Below the pieces are notes generated by a model. It did no database searches. It saw only the letters and a list, made by a program, of their open reading frames with translations, and was not told the DNA's origin. The position numbers and the translations under genes were made by a program. From an uncultured Eubacteriales bacterium (GTDB lineage Bacteria; Bacillota; Clostridia; Oscillospirales; CAG-272), in the NCBI GenBank assembly GCA_934447715.1, contig CAKSER010000018.1, positions 1 to 32,651 of the forward strand: a stretch of DNA of 32,651 nt, given 5' to 3'. How positions within the stretch are numbered: position 1 is the stretch's first letter; the number at the start of each line of letters is the position of its first letter. Of the stretch, positions 8,594 through 15,413 are shown piece by piece.

Positions 8594-8800
8594 CTATATC
8601 TGCTTGTGAACGCTTTTGTATTCGTCGTAGTACTTGTAAAAAGGGCAGTGTGCGGCTTTGTTTTCGCTTAATCTGTAGATATCGTCCTCGTCCATGTCAA
8701 TCGTGCAGGCGTTGTCTCCGAGATCGTCGACATAGTCAAAGTATTCACAGGTTTCACATGAGGGCTTCAGCTTGAAGCCGGTCTTTTTCTTGTTTTCCAT
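8594..8800 (-). CDS. Small Cys4 protein, DUF6472-like
   Basis: This is a 68-residue cytoplasmic protein with cysteines at 15, 18, 32 and 52 in a CETC...C...CPFY arrangement, an acidic MDEDDIYRL segment and a C-terminal DEYKSVHKQ. From memory this matches a small conserved Firmicutes family annotated as DUF6472, of unknown function; four cysteines suggest a zinc site. GAGG precedes the ATG at a usable distance. A minus-strand promoter about 270 bases upstream (9073-9101) would give it a long untranslated leader. Confidence 0.75.
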   Translation of the reverse strand: MENKKKTGFKLKPSCETCEYFDYVDDLGDNACTIDMDEDDIYRLSENKAAHCPFYKYYDEYKSVHKQI

Positions 8801-8871
8801 AACAAAACCTCATAAAAGTCAAAATAAAAGTCAGGACATCGGTAAAATCATCGGCGCAAAGAGCTGTCAGT

Positions 8872-8972
8872 ACGGAGAGCAGACGGTACGCCGAGCCGCC
8901 GGCACAAAGAGACCTTAGCACACAAAGAGACCGTCATTCCGCGGAGAGTAGACGATATACAGAGCCGCCAGC
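8872..8972. repeat. Imperfect 69-bp-period tandem repeat in the leader of the DUF6472-like gene
   Basis: The 32 bases at 8872-8903 and 8941-8972 match at 25 positions (core CGGAGAG-AGACG with GAGCCGCC-GC). Between them CACAAAGAGACC occurs twice (8903-8914 and 8921-8932). The 495-base stretch 8801-9295 has no gene: it holds this repeat, the promoter at 9073-9101 and the rpsI terminator at 9217-9250. Confidence 0.4.
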
Positions 8973-9072
8973 GCCACAGTCGGGCGCGTTATACGCGTTA
9001 TAATTGGGAGGCAACCGCCGAAAATGCATGAAAATGTGCCTCACTGCGAATATTAAGCCGCAGTCTTTATAA

Positions 9073-9101
9073 AGTATACACCTCTTTTTTCTCTTTTTCA
9101 A
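9073..9101 (-). promoter_or_regulatory. Sigma-A-type promoter reading toward the DUF6472-like gene
   Basis: On the minus strand, TTGAAA (9096-9101) is separated by 17 bases from TATACT (9073-9078). Transcription would begin near 9066 and run about 265 bases before the start codon at 8800. That is long enough for a regulatory leader or a separate small RNA. Confidence 0.45.
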
Positions 9102-9216
9102 GAACTTGTCACCGAAAAAGTCAATGCGGTCGATGGTTTGTTATAAAAATCCGGGTGCTTGCCCTGTGAGTCTCTGCAGGCGCGGATAGTCTCAGCCTTA
9201 GCACACTCAAACGAAG

Positions 9217-9250
9217 AAAGCCCCGAAAGGCGTAATGCCTTCGGGGCTTT
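9217..9250 (-). terminator. Terminator of the rplM-rpsI operon
   Basis: AAAGCCCCGAAAGGC and GCCTTCGGGGCTTT form a near-perfect 14-bp stem with a five-base loop, about 45 bases after the rpsI stop. On the minus strand it runs into a T-rich tail. Confidence 0.85.
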
Positions 9251-9295
9251 GATGCTGATGCTTTTTCGTTTCCCTTGAAATAATTCCGAAACCGA

Positions 9296-9697
9296 TTATC
9301 TCTTTGAGAACTGCGGAGCACGACGTGCGGCCTTGAGACCGTACTTCTTTCTCTCCTTCATTCTCGGGTCGCGAGTGAGGAATCCCGCCTTCTTGAGAAG
9401 TGGACGGTAGTTCTCGTCTGCCTGAACAAGAGCCTTTGCAAGACCGTGGCGGATAGCACCTGCCTGTCCGGAGAATCCACCGCCGTTAACGCGGCAGATG
9501 ATGTCGAACTTGCCGAGTGTTTCTGTTACATTAAAAGGCTGATTGACGATGAGCTTGAGAGTCTCAAGTCCGAAATAATCGTCCATATCTCTGCCGTTGA
9601 TGGTTACAACGCCTGTGCCCGGAACTATGCGGACGCGTGCAACCGATTTCTTTCTTCTGCCTGTTCCGTAGAAGTACGGTTTTGAACTAGTATACAT
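9296..9697 (-). CDS. rpsI: 30S ribosomal protein S9
   Basis: The 133-residue protein contains the S9 hallmarks: YGTGRRKKSVARVRI near the N-terminus, NGRDMDDYFG, VNGGGFSGQAGAIRHG in the middle, DPRMKERKKYG, and the basic C-terminus ending in FSKR. That tail reaches the decoding centre near the P-site tRNA. It lies 24 bases after rplM in the universal rplM-rpsI order. An AAAGGA sequence precedes the ATG by about 11 bases. Full length and intact. Confidence 0.98.
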   Translation of the reverse strand: MYTSSKPYFYGTGRRKKSVARVRIVPGTGVVTINGRDMDDYFGLETLKLIVNQPFNVTETLGKFDIICRVNGGGFSGQAGAIRHGLAKALVQADENYRPLLKKAGFLTRDPRMKERKKYGLKAARRAPQFSKR

Positions 9698-9721
9698 ATT
9701 ATCTTACGTCCTTTCCGTGAA

Positions 9722-10144
9722 TTAAAGCTCAACAGGCTTCTGAGCCTCATGTTTGTGCTCTGCACCTGCGTAAACCTTGAGTCTTGTGAGCAATGTCGCA
9801 CCGATTGTGTTCTTCGGAAGCATTCCGCGAACTGCGAGCTTCATTGCAAGCTCCGGCTTCTGTGCCATAAGAGTCTTGTACTGAGTCTCCTTAAGTCCTC
9901 CGATGTATCCGGAGTGACGGCGGTAGTACTTCTGCTCGAGCTTCTTTCCCGAAAGGGTTGCCTTTGCAGCGTTAATGATGATGACAAACTCTCCGCAATC
10001 TGCATGAGGTGTAAATTCAGGACGATGCTTGCCTCTGAGAATGGTAGCGGCAGCAGCTGCTGTTCTTCCGAGCGGCTTATCTGCTGCATCGATAACGTAC
10101 CATTTACGCTCGATCGTCTCTTTTTTTGCCATAAAAGTAGACAT
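9722..10144 (-). CDS. rplM: 50S ribosomal protein L13
   Basis: The 140-residue protein is a complete L13, an early-assembly 23S rRNA-binding protein. Visible markers are RKWYVIDAADKPLGR, ILRGKHRPEFTPHADCG, KKLEQKYYRRHSGYIGG and AVRGMLPKNTIG. The MSTFMAKKE start matches the common Clostridia form, and CGGAGG sits nine bases before the ATG. It is first in a two-gene operon with rpsI and is driven by the promoter at 10201-10229. Confidence 0.98.
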   Translation of the reverse strand: MSTFMAKKETIERKWYVIDAADKPLGRTAAAAATILRGKHRPEFTPHADCGEFVIIINAAKATLSGKKLEQKYYRRHSGYIGGLKETQYKTLMAQKPELAMKLAVRGMLPKNTIGATLLTRLKVYAGAEHKHEAQKPVEL

Positions 10145-10200
10145 TGTTTTTTTTCCTCCGATATATTTTTAGAAAATGTTTTTCCATTTAAACCTTGAAA

Positions 10201-10229
10201 ATTATAGCATACGCCTTTCGTAATGTCAA
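10201..10229 (-). promoter_or_regulatory. rplM: Consensus sigma-A promoter of rplM-rpsI
   Basis: On the minus strand a perfect TTGACA (10224-10229) and a perfect TATAAT (10201-10206) are 17 bases apart. The untranslated leader would be about 50 bases. Confidence 0.9.
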
Positions 10230-10338
10230 GGGATTTTTACAAATTTTTTTCAAAATTTCAATTTACCTCCCGAAACGATGCATTTTCCTCTGTTTTTCGT
10301 GCAATTATCTCTTGAATTCTCGTTTCGAAAAATAAAAA

Positions 10339-11385
10339 TTATTTGCCGTTTAGGTTCGAAATGAATGCCGTAAGCCTTGACAGGTCGGAAAAAATAAGCT
10401 GCTGCATTTTTTTAAGGCTCTGTTCTGCGTTTAATGAAAGCTCGGTTATTCTGAGCGCTGTCAGGATTTCTTCGGTACTCGGATTTCCGGTTAAAATCTC
10501 GCATCCGGTGTCGGCAAAGCCGAGAACATTTTCGACCTTCGGGTCATATGAAAGCGCGACCGGAGGAGTGCCGGCAATGACCGAGCAGATCGAGAAATGC
10601 AGCCGCTGACCTATCGATTTTTCTGATTTCTTCAGCAGCAGCGCAAGCTCGCTTATGTCATTGCAGACCTTTACGGTTCCGCCGGTAAGATGTGCGGCTT
10701 TTTTATTTATTTCGGTATCCGTATTCGGCTGCATCGGCACAAAAACAGGCTCCAGCCGGTTTTCAAGGCAGAATGCCGAGACCGCATTGCATATTCTTCC
10801 GAGGCTGTCCTCGCATCCGCTGCGCAGCGAAACTGCAAGGAGGCTTTTTTTCTCATCAGGATTATCGGCTTTCAGATTGCGGATTTCTTCGGTTAAGCTG
10901 AATACCGGATCGGCGCCGAGCACTGCTTTTCCGCTCGGAATTCCGAGATCGGTAAGAATTTTCTTTGAATCCGGATCTCTTACAGAAACATATCTGCAAA
11001 GGCTTACTGCACGTGCTGCTGCGCTTGCGCCTGCCGATGTATGAATCGGACCGATTCCGTTTGCAAAAAGGACCGGAACAGCCCCCTTAGCTGCGGCATA
11101 CCGTATAAGCGAGGTGTAGTACAAAAGGCTTTTCAGGCTCGTTCTGTCCTGAAGCACGCCGCCTCCTCCCACAACGAATACGGTGTTTTCGTCAAGGATG
11201 CTTGAAAGTGCAAGGAGATTTTTTCTGCCGATTCTTTTAACTCCTTCAGGCAGTGTGTCGGTGTCTGAAAGCACAAAAAGCTTTGCATCGGGAAATGCTT
11301 TTTTTAGATGCTCGATTTCGATTTTCAGTATCGCTTCGTCTCCCAAATTGCTAAATCCGAAGTATCCGCAAAAAACAATCTTCAT
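10339..11385 (-). CDS. csaB: Polysaccharide pyruvyl transferase CsaB
   Basis: This 348-residue enzyme is predicted to add ketal-linked pyruvate to secondary cell-wall polysaccharide, the ligand for SLH-domain surface proteins. The N-terminus CGYFGFSNLGDEAIL is the family's nucleotide-sugar/PEP fold opening. VVGGGGVLQD and the FANGIGP segment follow, and SIGQRLHFSICSVIAGTP is the conserved late motif with its His. A frame start at TTG 11403 is possible, but ATG 11385 has AAAGGAAAG directly upstream, and MKIVFCGYFG is the usual family start. It is upstream of rplM on the same strand but has its own promoter, and rplM has a consensus one. No SLH protein is visible in this window. Confidence 0.92.
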   Translation of the reverse strand: MKIVFCGYFGFSNLGDEAILKIEIEHLKKAFPDAKLFVLSDTDTLPEGVKRIGRKNLLALSSILDENTVFVVGGGGVLQDRTSLKSLLYYTSLIRYAAAKGAVPVLFANGIGPIHTSAGASAAARAVSLCRYVSVRDPDSKKILTDLGIPSGKAVLGADPVFSLTEEIRNLKADNPDEKKSLLAVSLRSGCEDSLGRICNAVSAFCLENRLEPVFVPMQPNTDTEINKKAAHLTGGTVKVCNDISELALLLKKSEKSIGQRLHFSICSVIAGTPPVALSYDPKVENVLGFADTGCEILTGNPSTEEILTALRITELSLNAEQSLKKMQQLIFSDLSRLTAFISNLNGK

Positions 11386-11439
11386 CTTTTCTTTCCTTTG
11401 CAATCTTATCTGCTGATATTTTTCTACATTATTTATTTA

Positions 11440-11467
11440 ATTATATTTTATTTGTGGCAGATGTCAA
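11440..11467 (-). promoter_or_regulatory. csaB: Sigma-A promoter of csaB
   Basis: On the minus strand, TTGACA (11462-11467) and TATAAT (11440-11445) are 16 bases apart. The leader to ATG 11385 would be about 48 bases. Transcription from here starts downstream of the alternative TTG 11403 only by a short distance, which fits ATG 11385 as the start. Confidence 0.8.
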
Positions 11468-11516
11468 TATCGGGCAAAAAAAATCGGGTTAATCGGATAT
11501 GAGATTGACAAAGGAA

Positions 11517-11545
11517 TTGACAAAAGGGAATAAAAAATATATAAT
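11517..11545 (+). promoter_or_regulatory. Consensus sigma-A promoter for the gene at 11984, directly abutting the MITE
   Basis: TTGACA (11517-11522) and TATAAT (11540-11545) are 17 bases apart, a perfect match. A second TTGACA lies 12 bases upstream (11505-11510). The predicted start falls at about 11552, which is the left boundary of the inverted-repeat element. Any transcript reaching the gene at 11984 would therefore begin with the whole element. Confidence 0.8.
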
Positions 11546-11551
11546 ATGTCT

Positions 11552-11897
11552 TAGGCTGAGGATATCCGAACTTTTATCGCTTGCCACAGGCAATTTACGG
11601 TTATTTTCCCTCTTTTCGGCTTGGCAGGGCGCAAACTCACCATAGGGTGAGTTCGCCCAGCCGCAGCGAGCTTGCTCGCTGTTGCCTTCAAAGAGAAAAA
11701 ATCCCTCGAAAATCTCTCTGTGGCAAGTGCATGCAGTTTTCACGCGCGGATTTTTGTCATAACGACAGAAAAGCCGCAGTGAATACTGTACGTATTTGCA
11801 AGGCTTTTGTGGAAGTTAGGGCGGAAATCCTGCACGGAATTTCGCACGTGAAATTCCGTGTGCGAATACCGACAAAAGTTCGGATATCCTCAGCCTA
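11552..11897. mobile_element. MITE-like element with 29-bp terminal inverted repeats and TA flanks
   Basis: Positions 11551-11579 and 11870-11898 are inverted repeats matching at 28 of 29 bases (outer end TTAGGCTGAGGATATCCGAA). If the outermost TA on each side is the target duplication, the element proper is 11554-11895 (342 bp), which would fit an IS630/mariner-type origin. No transposase is encoded, so it would be non-autonomous. The inside is rich in further palindromes: CTTGCCACAG/CTGTGGCAAG (11580-11589 and 11718-11727), AACTCACC-ATA-GGGTGAGTT, AGCGAG/CTCGCT, and CACGGAATTTC/GAAATTCCGTG. It occupies most of the gap 11404-11983. Confidence 0.75.
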
Positions 11898-11983
11898 ACA
11901 GAATGCTTTAAACGAATAGAATTGAATTGAAACAAAATAAAACATCGGAAGGTAACCGATATTTTTGAAAGGATAATACTACA

Positions 11984-13183
11984 ATGAAAAAGCTGAAGAA
12001 GATTGCCGCTTTGCTGTTTGTTTGCCTGCTTACGGTTTCTCATGCAGGTGTGTATGTGTCGGCAGACGAAAGCGATGCTGCACTTACAACCGCGAACGAT
12101 CAGAACCCTGCTGAGACCGAGTCTCCCGATGACGGCAAGCAAGATACCGATCCGAAGGATACCAAGGACACAAAGGATACAAAAGATACAAAGGACAGCA
12201 CCGCACCGGAAACCGATCCGCCCACACCCGGCAGTGACACCACCGATACAAACAACGGCGGCAATACCACGACCGATGATAAGAACAAGGGCAAGGTTGT
12301 TAAAATTGAGGTTTCGGCTCAGCCGAAGATCAATTATGTTTCCGGCGACAAGCTTAATCTTTCCTCGATGAAGGTAAAGCTTACATATGAGTCGGGAAAG
12401 ACAGAAGAAATCGGATATGCTGATTTTGCAAAGAACGGCATAACGGTTCGAATGTCGAACAATGTTAAATGCGATAACGATGCAGAGGTTTCGCCGAAAT
12501 ACTACAATACCGGAAGGGTAATTGTTTCTCTCGGTGATCTCAGTGCAAGCTCGGTACGTCTTTCGGTAAAGAACAGCGACGGATCGGTGTCGGATAACGA
12601 TTGCAAGCACGAAAACAAGAATACCGACCGCAAGAACCCGACCTGCGTCGAAAAGGGCTATGAAAAGATTGTATGCGCCGACTGCGGAAAGGAGCTTTCC
12701 TCAACCGAGCTTCCTATCGATGAAAACGCGCATGAGTACGGCGAATGGACTGTAACGGTCGAGCCTACCGCTTCGAGCGTCGGATCGCGCACGCGCACCT
12801 GCACTCTCTGCAATCATGTTGATACAGAGGAAATCCCGGCTGTAACCGAGGATACCAAAAAGGACACAACAAAGGCAGAGGAAACGACCGCTCCGGTAAC
12901 AGAGCCGGAAGAAACAAAGCCTGTCACAGACAAAAATGACAGAAAGCTCAACGGTGTTCTTATAGGTCTTATTGTCTTTCTTGTAATTGCGATTATCGCG
13001 GTTATTATCATTATCTTCAGAATCAAGAACGCGCCCTCCGAAAACAGCAGATATGCTGACGACGATTACGATGACGGCGAGGATGACGAAGCCGACGAGT
13101 ACGACGGCGATGACAGCGAAGACGATGACTATGATGATGAGGACGACGAAGACGACTATGACGACGAGGATGACGGTGAATAA
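11984..13183 (+). CDS. Secreted, membrane-anchored protein with Ig-like region, Cys4 repeats and strongly acidic tail
   Basis: The 399-residue product has a signal peptide (about 1-27) and a Thr/Asp-rich linker with the KDT repeat at 58-71. A beta-rich region (about 104-197) resembles bacterial Ig-like domains (IEVSAQPKINYVSGDKLNLS). Two cysteine-pair modules follow: CxxC at 231-234 with Cys 207 and 221, and CxxC at 273-276. A Thr/Glu-rich stalk leads to one helix (323-346) and a tail (359-399) in which 32 of 41 residues are Asp or Glu. The topology is outside body, cytoplasmic acidic tail. Function is unknown; a surface adhesin, receptor or anchor is possible. A GAAAGGA site precedes the ATG. 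The consensus promoter is at 11517-11545, with the MITE in the leader. Confidence 0.85.
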   Translation: MKKLKKIAALLFVCLLTVSHAGVYVSADESDAALTTANDQNPAETESPDDGKQDTDPKDTKDTKDTKDTKDSTAPETDPPTPGSDTTDTNNGGNTTTDDKNKGKVVKIEVSAQPKINYVSGDKLNLSSMKVKLTYESGKTEEIGYADFAKNGITVRMSNNVKCDNDAEVSPKYYNTGRVIVSLGDLSASSVRLSVKNSDGSVSDNDCKHENKNTDRKNPTCVEKGYEKIVCADCGKELSSTELPIDENAHEYGEWTVTVEPTASSVGSRTRTCTLCNHVDTEEIPAVTEDTKKDTTKAEETTAPVTEPEETKPVTDKNDRKLNGVLIGLIVFLVIAIIAVIIIIFRIKNAPSENSRYADDDYDDGEDDEADEYDGDDSEDDDYDDEDDEDDYDDEDDGE

Positions 13184-13273
13184 AATCCGATAACCACGGA
13201 TTTTTAAAGCCGGATGAGGCGCTCTTCAAGTTGTTTAAAATCAGAAAAAGGATATCGGAAAAGGGTATTAATA

Positions 13274-13326
13274 AAAGCAAGCCGCTTTGTCCTGTAACGG
13301 ACGGGCGGCTTGCTTTGTTATTTTGC
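13274..13326. terminator. Terminator after the acidic-tail protein, possibly bidirectional
   Basis: AAAGCAAGCCGC (13274-13285) pairs with GCGGCTTGCTTT (13305-13316), and the loop holds a second small stem, GTCC/GGAC. A T-rich stretch follows. The A-rich left flank would also serve the minus-strand gene ending at 13440. Confidence 0.8.
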
Positions 13327-13439
13327 TTTTTTATGCTGCAATTCTTCTGCGCCTGCTGCCGACTGCCGGCTGCCCGAGCTGCTGCCTAGGCTGACTGCCG
13401 TTTTGGGACATGAAAGTGTCAAGAATGCATCAAAAAATA

Positions 13440-15044
13440 TCAGATTATCCTTGAATGCGCGGAGTGCTTTGATTTCGGCTTCGGAATTATAAGCACATTC
13501 TTTCCGCTGAAGTCGTCTGTCACCATTGCATTTGCGTTCATGATTGTGCTTTTCGGGATTCTGTAGCGCTTTGCGATATCCCACAGCCGCTCCTTTCCGG
13601 GATAGCAGAGGGTAAGCGGAGCGCTCGGATGCTCTATCGGGGAGGACGGATCTATATCGAGCCTTGAGAGTGCGGTGACGTTTGTTGTGTTCAGCATTAC
13701 AAGCTTGATTCCGACATCAAAATCCGAAAAGACATTTGAGGAATCAAGACGGAAGCGCTCGGAAATGATCGATGCGTTTACGATAAAGCTGCAGTTTTCC
13801 GGATTCTCTCCCGGATCCAGCTCAAGCCGGAACGGGAAATTAAATGTCGCACTTGAATACATCGGCTCGTTTTCGGAGGGGGCATCGTTTTCGCCGACAA
13901 CCGTTATTGCAGCCGTTCCGTCGACATACAGCTTGCCTTTGTCCTTTTCATAGCTTGCATTGATTTCGCCGACTCTGACATTTCCGCAGAGAACCGTTTT
14001 CATCTTTTCGGCGCCGACATCGCTTCTCGGTGCTGCTGCGTTTACCGAAAGATTTGTCTGGTATCCGCGGCGGTAGGAGATTATCGGCAGGTCGGTGTAG
14101 TATGCAGAGGTTTCGCTTGCCGTTGAATACATGTCGCAGACGACGCTGACCTCCTTTTTGCCGTAGCATGAAAGAGACAGATCATATTCAAGGTCGAGCT
14201 CGATAATCCTGCGCTCTCCGTAGCTGTTTTCCTGAACCGATACCTTGACCGGCTCCGCTCCGATTGTCGCTGTAGCTGTAAGCTCCATTCCCTCCTGCAG
14301 CCCATCTGCCGAAACGACAGCACTTACAGGCAGTTTTTTTACTATGCAGCTGTAGCCTCCTCCCTCGGCTTCGTAAATACAGGTAAAGGTGAGATCGGAT
14401 TTAACCTCTGCCTCTTCGCTTCTTACCCTGATATCGACCGGATCGATTGTTACATTCGAGAAGACAATTTCATTTATTGCCGGACTTGCGCTGTCAAGCT
14501 CGATATCCTCGCTTACCGGAATTCCGGTTTCCTCTGCTGCGACAATTAAAAGAGAAGTAACATCCTTACAGTCCCTTTCAAGCGCAAGCTCGTCGTCCAT
14601 ACTGCTCACCCCTGTTATTTCGGGAGAAATGTCCTTTTCGCAATACAGCTTTGACGCAACGCAAACAGAGGATTTGATGCTGATTTTTCTCGGATTTGCA
14701 AGCCTTGAGTTTACCGCAGTGATTTGAGGAATGATGCTTGCATAGCACTCATCGGATATTCCGGGTGCATCTACCGTGCCGCTGAACGGCTCGGAAAAGC
14801 ATACGCTTTTCAGCTTGTTTTCCTCGCTTTCAAGCAGCACACAGTATCTTATGCTGCCTTCAAAATCTACCCGGTTATCCTTGATAGACTGATTTTCGAT
14901 CTTGGGACAGGCTGTTGTCAAAAGAAGCCTGTTTGCATCCGGAATGTAATCCGGAAGAACATATTCTCCTGCTGTTTCGATTCTTGAAAGGCTGCTTACC
15001 GCCTCCGACAGGATATGCTCATGATTTATGCTGTTACCGTTCAT
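13440..15044 (-). CDS. SPOCS (DUF3794) and LysM domain protein, probable spore coat/cortex protein
   Basis: The 534-residue protein begins with a region like the DUF3794/SPOCS domain (YVLPDYIPDANRLLL near residue 30), has SPOCS-like beta-rich repeats through the middle, and ends with a LysM module (about 477-521; LCYPGKERLWDIAKRYRIP). SPOCS-LysM proteins are found in spore-forming Clostridia and are linked to the spore envelope; LysM binds peptidoglycan. The ATG at 15044 has AAAGGAG upstream. An upstream in-frame codon at 15098 has no such site and would fall close to or inside the predicted promoter. A sigma-E-like promoter at 15084-15112 fits mother-cell expression. There is no signal peptide, as expected for a mother-cell protein. 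Confidence 0.88.
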   Translation of the reverse strand: MNGNSINHEHILSEAVSSLSRIETAGEYVLPDYIPDANRLLLTTACPKIENQSIKDNRVDFEGSIRYCVLLESEENKLKSVCFSEPFSGTVDAPGISDECYASIIPQITAVNSRLANPRKISIKSSVCVASKLYCEKDISPEITGVSSMDDELALERDCKDVTSLLIVAAEETGIPVSEDIELDSASPAINEIVFSNVTIDPVDIRVRSEEAEVKSDLTFTCIYEAEGGGYSCIVKKLPVSAVVSADGLQEGMELTATATIGAEPVKVSVQENSYGERRIIELDLEYDLSLSCYGKKEVSVVCDMYSTASETSAYYTDLPIISYRRGYQTNLSVNAAAPRSDVGAEKMKTVLCGNVRVGEINASYEKDKGKLYVDGTAAITVVGENDAPSENEPMYSSATFNFPFRLELDPGENPENCSFIVNASIISERFRLDSSNVFSDFDVGIKLVMLNTTNVTALSRLDIDPSSPIEHPSAPLTLCYPGKERLWDIAKRYRIPKSTIMNANAMVTDDFSGKNVLIIPKPKSKHSAHSRII

Positions 15045-15083
15045 TTCCTGCTCCTTTATATGTGTTTTAGCTTTGCTTGGTAG

Positions 15084-15112
15084 ATTATATGATTTCAAAA
15101 AAAGAATTATTA
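15084..15112 (-). promoter_or_regulatory. Sigma-E-like promoter of the SPOCS/LysM gene
   Basis: On the minus strand, TAATAAT (15106-15112) lies 14 bases from CATATAAT (15084-15091). The known sigma-E consensus is (G/T)(A/C)ATA(T)(A/T), 14-15 bases, CATACA(A/C/T)T. This site differs at one base in each half. The TATAAT inside it has no good sigma-A -35 partner. The gap 15045-15413 holds only this promoter, the divergent one at 15201 and a leader. Confidence 0.4.
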
Positions 15113-15200
15113 CTTGAAAATATATAAAAAGGAAAATGTCTGTTTTTACATAGTTTGTTAAAACTATATTATTTTGTTTTAGAAAAATAACTAAAAATCA

Positions 15201-15230
15201 TTGACAATCGTCTTGGTTTTGTAGTAATAT
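15201..15230 (+). promoter_or_regulatory. Sigma-A promoter of the first dockerin/DUF4838 pair, with long leader
   Basis: TTGACA (15201-15206) and TAATAT (15225-15230) are 18 bases apart. The transcript would start near 15237, leaving about 177 untranslated bases before ATG 15414. That leader contains the direct repeat TCATGAAG (15274-15281 and 15323-15330) and a CCGG/GGCC-containing fold. I recognise no riboswitch class in it. Confidence 0.65.
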
Positions 15231-15413
15231 ACTATTATAAAGTACTGTCCTTTTTTAGCCGTTTTTATTGATTTCATGAAGCCGTCCGGTTTATTTGGCC
15301 GAAGGAAGCTGATTTCTTTAAATCATGAAGACTAAAATAATTTAAATTTGGGACAATTAAATATTATATAAGCACTATAAGCAAAAACAACAAGAACCAC
15401 GAAAGGAACACAA

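Noticed and set aside
8872..8972. Resemblance to a tandem glycine riboswitch (CGGAGAG repeated, GCCGCC blocks).
   Set aside because: The diagnostic AAGG-GCAA and CTCAGGCAAAAGGAC segments are missing, and the gene downstream on that strand is not a glycine gene.
10270..10330. CGAAACGA/TCGTTTCG pair between csaB and rplM as a terminator.
   Set aside because: The loop is about 40 bases and no T-run follows on the minus strand.
11489..11743. Minus-strand open frame of 84 codons across the MITE.
   Set aside because: It lies inside the inverted-repeat element and follows its palindromes, with no ribosome site; most likely a chance frame that recurs with the repeat.
12130..12200. Short direct repeats as a possible CRISPR-like array.
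   Set aside because: They are in-frame KDT codon repeats inside a protein-coding gene, with no spacers.
11816..12610. 264-codon minus-strand frame opposite the acidic-tail protein.
   Set aside because: It overlaps the MITE end and the signal peptide region of a gene with a clear start, signal and helix; no independent support.
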